Assembly (NCBI GenBank): GCA_019114745.1
Contig: DXEY01000104.1
Coordinates: 1 to 6,702, forward strand
Origin: Candidatus Mediterraneibacter colneyensis
Lineage (GTDB): Bacteria > Bacillota > Clostridia > Lachnospirales > Lachnospiraceae
Length of the DNA: 6,702 nucleotides
Direction: 5' to 3'
Shown in pieces: positions 1 to 4,747 of this stretch (positions are counted from its first letter, which is position 1; each line of letters starts with the position of its first letter). The translations under genes were made by a program, and so were the position numbers. The notes below the pieces were generated by a model. It was given only the letters and a program-made list of their open reading frames with translations, did no database searches and had not been told where the DNA came from.

Positions 1-15
1 CTATTTCACAGAAAA

Positions 16-40
16 GGATGCATCTGTAAAAGATGCATCC
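16..40 (-). terminator. Intrinsic terminator after efp
   Basis: A perfect 10-bp inverted repeat (16-25 with 31-40, GGATGCATCT / AGATGCATCC) encloses a 5-nt loop. On the minus strand it is followed directly by TTTTCTGT, a short uridine tract. It begins 19 nt past the efp stop codon, so it closes the aroK-yqeG-efp cluster. Nothing else is visible in bases 1-15. Confidence 0.85.
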
Positions 41-59
41 CGACTTCTGCGATTTTTAA

Positions 60-617
60 TTATACTCTGGACAGATACTCGCCTGTACGTGTATCGATCT
101 TCAGCACATCCCCTGTCTCACAGAACAGCGGCACATTTACAACAGCGCCTGTCTCTACTGTGGCCGGCTTTGTTGCTCCCTGAGCTGTATCTCCTTTGAA
201 GCCCGGCTCTGTCTCTGTAATCGCCAGCTCCACAAACAGCGGCGGCTCTACGGAGAACACATTGCCTTTGTGAGAACAGATCTTGACATTTTCGTTCTCT
301 TTTACGAATTTAAGAGCATCTCCTACAACCTCGGCGTCAAGCGCGATCTGATCATATGTCTCCACATCCATGAAGTTATAGAGATCCCCGTCTTTATAGA
401 GATACTGCATCTCTTTGCGGTCGATATGAGCGTTCTCAAACTTTTCTGTCGGACGGAATGTTTTCTCAACAACACCGCCGCTTATGATATTTTTCAGCTT
501 TGTTCTTACAAACGCTGCTCCCTTTCCCGGTTTTACGTGCTGAAATTCCAAAATCTGATAAATATTCCCGTCGATCTCAACGGTAATGCCATTCTTAAAA
601 TCTCCTGCTGCGACCAT
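60..617 (-). CDS. efp: Elongation factor P (EF-P)
   Basis: EF-P binds the ribosome next to the P site and speeds peptide bond formation at stalled polyproline stretches; it acts in the cytoplasm. The 185-residue product has the usual family length. It has an N-terminal KOW-like domain (about 1-63) followed by two OB-fold domains (about 66-127 and 130-185). The tip loop KPGKGAAF places lysine at residue 32, where families with lysine carry a modification; Bacillus EF-P has a very similar loop. The C-terminal family signature is visible at 150-170 (KPA, then TG and VNVP, then TGD). The start is set by an AAGGAGG ribosome binding site 7 nt upstream of the ATG. It is the last gene of a cluster, 56 bp after yqeG, with a candidate promoter of its own. 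No EF-P modifying enzyme is present in the window. Confidence 0.97.
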   Translation of the reverse strand: MVAAGDFKNGITVEIDGNIYQILEFQHVKPGKGAAFVRTKLKNIISGGVVEKTFRPTEKFENAHIDRKEMQYLYKDGDLYNFMDVETYDQIALDAEVVGDALKFVKENENVKICSHKGNVFSVEPPLFVELAITETEPGFKGDTAQGATKPATVETGAVVNVPLFCETGDVLKIDTRTGEYLSRV

Positions 618-665
618 TTATCTTCCTCCTTCGATTTGCGCGCCTTACCGGCACTCCATTTACTA

Positions 666-694
666 ATTTTATACTAATTTCCCTTATTTTTCAA
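666..694 (-). promoter_or_regulatory. Candidate sigma-A promoter for efp
   Basis: The minus strand reads TTGAAA (689-694), a 17-bp spacer, then TAAAAT (666-671). Each hexamer matches consensus at five of six positions. The predicted transcript start, near 659, would give a leader of about 40 nt before efp. The promoter overlaps the last codons of yqeG, so efp could be transcribed both from the upstream cluster and independently. AT-rich sequence produces such matches by chance, hence only moderate confidence. Confidence 0.45.
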
Positions 695-1183
695 TCTTTT
701 TTTATAGAAATAGAGAACGACTCGCTCAAGATAACGTTTGAGGACGATCTGTATCTCCTCCTTCGGGTGGATCGGCTTCACAAGAATATTATGGATTCCC
801 GCACGTTTCGCCCCCCAGACATCCGTAAAGAGCTGGTCTCCGACAAAAAGGGTGGTGCCGCGGTCCGTACCCATGATCTCCATTGCCCTGATATAATTCT
901 TTGTGGAAGGTTTATGTGCATTACAGATGTATTTTGTACCGATCTCGCGGTTAAACATATCCACTCTCGGTTTCTGGTTGTTAGAGATCAGGCAGGTGGC
1001 AAATCCGATCTGCCCAAGTCTCTCAAACAGTTTCCGGGCGCGTTCGTCCGCCGGAGCTCCATGGGGTACCAGCGTGTTGTCGATATCAAAGATCACCCCT
1101 CTGTAACCTTCCTCATACAGTTTTTCAAACGGAATTACATATGTGGAAGCCACATACTCATCCGGAAAGAAACGGTCAAACAT
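674..1183 (-). CDS. yqeG: YqeG family HAD IIIA-type phosphatase
   Basis: This is a small cytoplasmic HAD-superfamily phosphohydrolase of the YqeG family; the physiological substrate is not known to me. The 169-residue protein shows all four HAD motifs. They are DIDNT with the nucleophile Asp33 and acid/base Asp35, ISNN with Ser67, HKPS with Lys91, and VGDQ then TD (Asp116, Asp121) for magnesium binding. There is no cap insertion, as expected for subclass IIIA. The C-terminus (about 149-169) is basic. The ATG at 1183 lies 8 bp inside the end of the upstream aroK fusion gene and has only a weak Shine-Dalgarno (GGAG, 13 nt away), which suggests translational coupling. In Bacillus, yqeG also sits near a shikimate-pathway gene, so the association with aromatic biosynthesis recurs, though a functional link is only inference. 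Confidence 0.9.
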   Translation of the reverse strand: MFDRFFPDEYVASTYVIPFEKLYEEGYRGVIFDIDNTLVPHGAPADERARKLFERLGQIGFATCLISNNQKPRVDMFNREIGTKYICNAHKPSTKNYIRAMEIMGTDRGTTLFVGDQLFTDVWGAKRAGIHNILVKPIHPKEEIQIVLKRYLERVVLYFYKKRLKNKGN

Positions 1184-1967
1184 TTTCTTTATCCAACTCC
1201 ATCAGTTTTGTAATGAGTTCTTCGCAGATCTGCAGGATCGTCTTATTGTCGGTCTGTATCACGATGTCGGCAGCCGCCTCGTATTTTTCTCTGCGCTTTT
1301 CCATCAGTTCCGCTATGTACTCTACATTATTGTTATCTTTTAAAAGAGGTCTGTCATTGCTGTCCTTCACCCGCTCATAGATCGTCTCGGGACTTGCGGT
1401 GAGCAGGACTACCCTGCCGTTTTTCTTCATCTCGGTCACATTCTGCTCCCGCATCGCAACGCCGCCTCCGCAGGAAATAATACAGTTCCTGCCAGTCTGG
1501 AGTTCTTTTAAGAGTTCCGTTTCAAGATTACGGAAATATTCTTCCCCATATGTGGCAAAGATATCAGGGATACTCATCTCCTGCCGTTCCGATATTTCCT
1601 GATCCATCTCCACCAGCTTCATGTCGAACATCATGCTCAGATAGTCGGAGATCGTAGACTTCCCCGCCCCCATAAAACCTATCAGGACGATATTGTACGA
1701 AAACAGCTTTCGCGCCTGGATGCGCTTGCTGTTGCGGTAGATCCGCTTAAACACATCCCTTATTTCTTCCTGGTATTTATTTCCTTCCAGCTTCTCGTCC
1801 AGCCGTTTCTGCTGTTTTTCCTCCTGGGCCGGCTGCAGGATCGGCATCCCATATGTCTCTTTATACGCCATGATCTTCTCCACAATACTGTTTCTCTCGA
1901 CCAGGGCGTCTATGATCTTATCATCGCAGAGCGCAAGCTGCTCGCGGTACATTTCCAAATCGTTCAT
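1176..1967 (-). CDS. aroK: Bifunctional chorismate mutase / shikimate kinase
   Basis: The protein fuses two aromatic-pathway enzymes. Residues about 1-88 resemble an AroQ-type chorismate mutase (chorismate to prephenate). By eye Arg8, Arg25, Lys36, Glu49 and Gln84 align with the E. coli catalytic set, while Gln45 sits where Asp48 is expected. Residues about 92-263 are shikimate kinase (ATP-dependent 3-phosphorylation of shikimate). They show the P-loop GFMGAGKST (97-105), Asp122, Arg146 in the YFRNLE segment, CGGG (166-169) and the lid arginine in RPLL (206). I chose the ATG at 1967, giving 263 residues, because GGAGG lies 6 nt upstream. The longer in-frame ATG at 2042 has no ribosome site, and it falls at the edge of the promoter -10 box, so it would not be transcribed from that promoter. 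The gene leads the cluster with yqeG and efp. The two activities are not consecutive steps, so the fusion is not simple substrate channelling. Confidence 0.9.
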   Translation of the reverse strand: MNDLEMYREQLALCDDKIIDALVERNSIVEKIMAYKETYGMPILQPAQEEKQQKRLDEKLEGNKYQEEIRDVFKRIYRNSKRIQARKLFSYNIVLIGFMGAGKSTISDYLSMMFDMKLVEMDQEISERQEMSIPDIFATYGEEYFRNLETELLKELQTGRNCIISCGGGVAMREQNVTEMKKNGRVVLLTASPETIYERVKDSNDRPLLKDNNNVEYIAELMEKRREKYEAAADIVIQTDNKTILQICEELITKLMELDKENV

Positions 1968-1973
1968 CTTCAT

Positions 1974-1978
1974 CCTCC
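1974..1978 (-). promoter_or_regulatory. Ribosome binding site fixing the aroK fusion start
   Basis: GGAGG on the minus strand lies 6 nt upstream of the ATG at 1967. A second ATG at 1973 touches the site with no spacing and is unlikely to be used. This site moves the start 25 codons inside the longest open frame. Confidence 0.8.
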
Positions 1979-1985
1979 ATGCCTG

Positions 1986-2026
1986 ACGGGGCCTGGAACC
2001 CAGGCTGTTTTCCGTATTCATCCCGT
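1986..2026 (-). promoter_or_regulatory. Structured 5' leader of the aroK fusion mRNA
   Basis: The predicted leader (about 2036 to 1968) contains a perfect 6-bp hairpin, GCCTGG / CCAGGC (2000-2005 with 1991-1996), with a 3-nt loop. ACGGG / CCCGT (2022-2026 with 1986-1990) can stack below it, leaving a 16-nt bulge on one side. A second CAGGC at 1981-1985, just before the ribosome binding site, could compete for GCCTG. There is no uridine tract, so it is not a terminator-type attenuator. I recognise no riboswitch or T-box class. A regulatory role is inference. Confidence 0.35.
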
Positions 2027-2042
2027 TCAATTCAACCATCAT

Positions 2043-2071
2043 ATTATATCAACTTTTACTTATGATAGCAA
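2043..2071 (-). promoter_or_regulatory. Sigma-A promoter for the aroK-yqeG-efp cluster
   Basis: The minus strand reads TTGCTA (2066-2071), a 17-bp spacer, then a perfect TATAAT (2043-2048). The expected transcript start is near 2036, giving a leader of about 70 nt. The position between the amidase stop and the fusion gene fits. I see no convincing terminator for the amidase upstream of it, so some read-through from the amidase gene is possible. Confidence 0.75.
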
Positions 2072-2108
2072 GAATCAAAATGAAGGGCTGAAGATGCCTG
2101 CCCGGCTG

Positions 2109-2804
2109 TTATCCCGATGTTTTGCTGATCGCATTGCCTACATCTTCCTTAAATGTCTGCCATGCATCCTCGTTCTCCACGAAATATCTGGGGCAGTCTT
2201 TCCCGGTTATATCATAGTGCCGTATCACATCGTCCTGGGTCAGGTCAAACTTTACGCAGAGCCACGCCGTAAGCTGGACAAGCGACTGGTATGTCTCCCC
2301 GGTAAATTTCCCATCCTCCCCGGGATGGCATGCCTCGATCGAAACCGTATCGTAATTCCTGTCATTGGAGGCATACGCCACTTCCCATGTGGGAACACAC
2401 TGGATGATCTCACCGTCAAGCCCTACTACGAAATTACTGCTCGCAGAGGTCTCGTGGGAAAACTGGAGCCCGTTAAAATAATCCCTGTTCTCCTGCGCCG
2501 TGCTTCCAGGGTTCGCAGTGTAATGGATCACCACGCCCGTAATCCCATTGCTCTCGATTCCCGGTCTTGAATATGGATTTACATCAAGAAGCTGAACGTC
2601 AATCGCCGGTTCTGACGCATCGACATCCGCATGGTATCCTCTCCCCAAAACTATACTCCTGACGATCAGCATCACTGTCAGAACTGCAAGAACAGCCATT
2701 CCCGCGATCATAAACCTCCTGTCACGAACGCGTTTCCTGTTCCGTCCCCGATTTCTGCTGCTATTTCGGCTGTGCTTCCCCGCTGAACTCCGGTATGTAC
2801 CCAT
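2109..2804 (-). CDS. Membrane-anchored N-acetylmuramoyl-L-alanine amidase (Amidase_2)
   Basis: The enzyme is predicted to cleave the bond between N-acetylmuramic acid and L-alanine in peptidoglycan, outside the membrane. The 231-residue form has an Arg/Ser/Asn-rich cytoplasmic tail (1-31), one membrane segment (about 32-54) and an Amidase_2 (T7 lysozyme-like) domain (about 86-210). Zinc ligands appear as His94 (VIHYT), His196 (IRHYD) and Cys204 (KDCP), with catalytic Lys202. There is no separate cell-wall-binding repeat. The ATG at 2804 lacks a clear Shine-Dalgarno. Met32 (ATG at 2711) follows AGGAGG by 3 nt, but starting there removes all N-terminal positive charge and would break the positive-inside rule, so I prefer 2804. 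The AGGAGG then simply encodes Arg29-Arg30. The gene stands alone between the guaB terminator and the aroK promoter. Its role, in turnover, recycling or sporulation, cannot be read from sequence. Confidence 0.88.
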   Translation of the reverse strand: MGTYRSSAGKHSRNSSRNRGRNRKRVRDRRFMIAGMAVLAVLTVMLIVRSIVLGRGYHADVDASEPAIDVQLLDVNPYSRPGIESNGITGVVIHYTANPGSTAQENRDYFNGLQFSHETSASSNFVVGLDGEIIQCVPTWEVAYASNDRNYDTVSIEACHPGEDGKFTGETYQSLVQLTAWLCVKFDLTQDDVIRHYDITGKDCPRYFVENEDAWQTFKEDVGNAISKTSG

Positions 2805-2848
2805 CTGTAACTTTCACTGTCCTTTAACTTTCGTATTGCTTCCCGCAT
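2708..2848 (-). other. Possible 46-codon upstream overlapping ORF
   Basis: An ATG at 2848 sits 6 nt after GGGAG, a better ribosome site than the amidase ATG at 2804 has. The frame begins MREAIRKLKDSESYRW and ends with a TGA at 2708-2710 that forms an ATGA overlap with the internal amidase Met32 codon (2711). The second half of the frame overlaps the basic tail of the amidase in another frame and looks like a shadow. It could be a leader ORF influencing amidase translation, or chance. I do not claim it is a gene. Confidence 0.2.
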
Positions 2849-2870
2849 TCTGTACTCCCGTACTCTTTCC

Positions 2871-2901
2871 TGATAGTACCACACAATTCTGTAACTATCA
2901 T
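2871..2901 (-). promoter_or_regulatory. Candidate extended -10 promoter and inverted repeat before the amidase
   Basis: The minus strand has an extended -10 element, TGG then TACTAT (2873-2878), with a weak ATGATA -35 (2896-2901) at 17 bp. A perfect 7-bp inverted repeat, TGATAGT / ACTATCA (2871-2877 with 2894-2900), covers parts of both boxes. The geometry would suit a repressor, but the palindrome may merely reflect the two promoter boxes. The leader to 2804 would be about 60 nt. Confidence 0.35.
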
Positions 2902-2927
2902 GAACAAAATCTTATGAATTTATAAAC

Positions 2928-2970
2928 AAAACCGGCCTCCGGACATGTTTCCATGCCAAAGACCGGTTTT
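2928..2970 (-). terminator. Intrinsic terminator after guaB
   Basis: A perfect 8-bp stem, AAAACCGG / CCGGTTTT (2928-2935 with 2963-2970), carries an imperfect upper stem that includes CATG / CATG (2944-2947 with 2952-2955). On the minus strand the stem runs into TTTTGTTTATAAAT. It lies 33 nt past the guaB stop codon and separates guaB from the amidase gene. Confidence 0.8.
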
Positions 2971-3003
2971 AAGCCCATATATCCTGTCAGTATATTCTGT
3001 TCC

Positions 3004-4458
3004 TTATTCGTCAACGCTGTAGTTCGGCGCCTCTTTTGTGATGTGGATATCGTGCGGATGGCTTTCCCTCAGGGATGCGGCAGAGATCCTCATAAATCTT
3101 CCGTTCTCTTTCAGTTCCGCGATCGTGTGAGTGCCGCAGTATCCCATGCCCGAACGAAGGCCTCCCATAAGCTGGAATACGGTATCTTCTACCGTTCCCT
3201 TATAAGCAACACGTCCTTCTACACCTTCCGGCACGAGTTTCTTCGCATTTTCCTGGAAATAGCGGTCTTTGCTTCCGTTTTCCATCGCGGCGATGGAACC
3301 CATTCCACGGTAAACTTTATATTTTCTTCCCTGGTATAACTCAAATGTTCCCGGGCTTTCATCACATCCGGCAAAGATACTTCCCATCATACATACATTC
3401 GCGCCGGCAGCGATCGCTTTCGTCATATCTCCGGAGTACTTAATTCCTCCGTCTGCAATGATCGGTATTCCGTATTCTTTTGCCGCTTCATAACAGTTCA
3501 TAACCGCCGTGATCTGCGGAACGCCGATACCTGCCACAACGCGGGTCGTACAGATAGATCCCGGGCCGATTCCTACCTTCACAGCGTCTACCCCGGCTTC
3601 TATCAGCGCCTTTGCCCCTTCCCCGGTAGCCACATTTCCTGCGATGACCTGGAGATCCGGGTATTTCTCTTTTACCATGCTCACCGTGCGCAGCACGTTT
3701 GCAGAATGTCCGTGTGCGGAGTCCATTACGACTACGTCTACCTTCGCTTTTACAAGCTCCTCAACGCGCTCCAGACAGTTCGCTGTAATACCGATCGCCG
3801 CACCGCAGAGCAGGCGTCCCTGGGAATCTTTTGCAGACAGCGGATATTTGATCTGTTTCTCGATGTCCTTGATCGTGATAAGACCTTTCAGGTTGCCCTC
3901 ATCGTCTACGATCGGAAGTTTTTCCTTTCTTGCTTTTGCGAGGATCTTCTTTGCCTCTTCAAGGGTGATCCCTTCTTTTGCAGTGATCAGCCCCTCTGAT
4001 GTCATGGATTCTTTGATTTTCTTAGAGAAGTCTTCTTCAAATTTCAGGTCACGGTTCGTGATGATCCCGACCAGCTTGCGTCCTTCTGTGATCGGCACCC
4101 CTGAGATGCGGAACTTCGCCATCAGATTGTTTGCATCTTCCAGCGTATTCTCCGGTGAAAGATAAAACGGATCTGTGATAACGCCGTTCTCCGATCTCTT
4201 TACCTTGTCCACCTCTTCAGCCTGCGCCTCGATCGACATATTTTTATGAATGATCCCGATGCCGCCCTGACGTGCCATGGCGATCGCCATACGGTGCTCT
4301 GTAACAGTGTCCATCCCGGCGCTCATCATCGGTATATTAAGTTTGATCTTCTTCGTCAGACATGTTGACAGATCCACCTCATTGGGAATCACTTCTGAAT
4401 ACGCCGGCACAAGCAGTACGTCGTCAAATGTAATCCCTTCACCAATAATCTTTCCCAT
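3004..4458 (-). CDS. guaB: IMP dehydrogenase
   Basis: GuaB oxidises IMP to XMP with NAD+, the committed step of guanine nucleotide synthesis in the cytoplasm; the active enzyme is tetrameric or octameric. The product is 484 residues, the usual bacterial length. Residues 1-93 and about 206-484 form the catalytic TIM barrel. Two CBS domains (about 94-150 and 153-205) are inserted and may bind nucleotides as allosteric sensors. The catalytic loop GPGSICTT places Cys303. The mobile flap includes DRYFQ (398-402) and EGVEGRVAYKG (411-421). I start at 4458 (MGKIIGEG) because GAGAGG lies 8 nt upstream and the family starts here. The ATG at 4488 adds 10 residues without a ribosome site. guaB is a single-gene unit between its own promoter and terminator. 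No purine riboswitch fits in the roughly 50-nt leader. Confidence 0.97.
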   Translation of the reverse strand: MGKIIGEGITFDDVLLVPAYSEVIPNEVDLSTCLTKKIKLNIPMMSAGMDTVTEHRMAIAMARQGGIGIIHKNMSIEAQAEEVDKVKRSENGVITDPFYLSPENTLEDANNLMAKFRISGVPITEGRKLVGIITNRDLKFEEDFSKKIKESMTSEGLITAKEGITLEEAKKILAKARKEKLPIVDDEGNLKGLITIKDIEKQIKYPLSAKDSQGRLLCGAAIGITANCLERVEELVKAKVDVVVMDSAHGHSANVLRTVSMVKEKYPDLQVIAGNVATGEGAKALIEAGVDAVKVGIGPGSICTTRVVAGIGVPQITAVMNCYEAAKEYGIPIIADGGIKYSGDMTKAIAAGANVCMMGSIFAGCDESPGTFELYQGRKYKVYRGMGSIAAMENGSKDRYFQENAKKLVPEGVEGRVAYKGTVEDTVFQLMGGLRSGMGYCGTHTIAELKENGRFMRISAASLRESHPHDIHITKEAPNYSVDE

Positions 4459-4501
4459 ATCTACGACCTCTCTTTCTTTTGAATCCATTTTATAGTAATT
4501 G

Positions 4502-4515
4502 CAAATATTTATTTG
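4502..4515. promoter_or_regulatory. Candidate operator palindrome at the guaB transcript start
   Basis: CAAATA TT TATTTG is a perfect 6-bp inverted repeat centred just downstream of the guaB -10 box, over the predicted start near 4511. The position would suit a repressor. It does not resemble a PurR box as I know it, and AT-rich palindromes occur by chance. Confidence 0.25.
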
Positions 4516-4517
4516 AT

Positions 4518-4546
4518 ATACTACCGAAATTCAGAACGTCTGTCAA
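4518..4546 (-). promoter_or_regulatory. Sigma-A promoter for guaB
   Basis: The minus strand reads consensus TTGACA (4541-4546), a 17-bp spacer, then TAGTAT (4518-4523, four of six matches). The predicted start is near 4511, about 50 nt before the guaB ATG. AT-rich sequence lies upstream at about 4570-4627. Confidence 0.8.
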
Positions 4547-4560
4547 CCGTTTTCAGATAA

Positions 4561-4645
4561 GCCTGTATCGAATTTAACTTGATTTATTTTAAGATTTATT
4601 TATAAGCAGCACTTATTTATTGATCAAATTCCGGTTCATACAGGC
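4561..4645. repeat. Nested inverted repeats in the groEL-guaB intergenic region
   Basis: A perfect 8-bp inverted repeat, GCCTGTAT (4561-4568) and ATACAGGC (4638-4645), encloses an AT-rich interior. GAATTT / AAATTC (4570-4575 with 4626-4631) extends the pairing after an internal loop, and ATAAG / CTTAT (4602-4606 with 4612-4616) forms a central hairpin with a 5-nt loop. No target-site duplication flanks it and no ORF of note lies inside. It is just upstream of the guaB -35 box, outside the predicted guaB transcript. Its nature is unknown; it could be a small palindromic repeat or a binding region. Confidence 0.4.
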
Positions 4646-4681
4646 ACGGCGGACACCTTCCGGGCGTATCGTGCAAAACAA

Positions 4682-4717
4682 CAGGCGGTATGTATCACAA
4701 ACAATACATACCGCCTG
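4682..4717 (-). terminator. Intrinsic terminator of the groES-groEL operon
   Basis: A perfect 14-bp stem, CAGGCGGTATGTAT with its complement (4682-4695 with 4704-4717), has an 8-nt loop. On the minus strand it is followed by TGTTGTTTTGC, a broken uridine tract. It starts 30 nt after the groEL stop codon and insulates guaB from chaperonin transcription. On the plus strand the following bases are AAAATCC, so termination in that direction looks unlikely. Confidence 0.85.
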
Positions 4718-4726
4718 AAAATCCTC

Positions 4727-4740
4727 TTTGCCCGGGCAAA
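4727..4740. repeat. 14-bp perfect palindrome in the groEL 3' UTR
   Basis: TTTGCCCGGGCAAA is fully self-complementary and lies 7 nt after the groEL stop, just before the terminator. In RNA it could fold as a 5-bp stem with a CCGG loop. It may support the terminator or protect the mRNA end; no function is shown. Confidence 0.5.
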
Positions 4741-4747
4741 TCAGGTT

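Noticed and set aside
2045..2108. Terminator for the amidase gene
   Set aside because: Only a 4-bp GGGC / GCCC pairing is seen, followed by an interrupted T-rich stretch; this is too weak to call.
2094..2570. Plus-strand open frame opposite the amidase
   Set aside because: It is antisense to a gene with an intact Amidase_2 active site; no domain or ribosome site supports it.
3509..4165. Plus-strand open frame of 218 codons opposite guaB
   Set aside because: It is entirely antisense to the conserved IMP dehydrogenase gene, with shadow-like composition and no recognisable motif.
4459..4488. Ten-residue N-terminal extension of GuaB from the ATG at 4488
   Set aside because: No ribosome site precedes it, the family starts at the later Met, and a GAGAGG site serves 4458.
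4459..4511. Purine riboswitch before guaB
   Set aside because: The predicted leader is about 50 nt, too short for the aptamer, and the conserved junction sequences are absent.
4644..4674. Hairpin GCACG / CGTGC with an inner CGGA / TCCG stem downstream of the groE terminator
   Set aside because: The stems are short with a lopsided internal loop, and the element lies after termination; this is probably chance.
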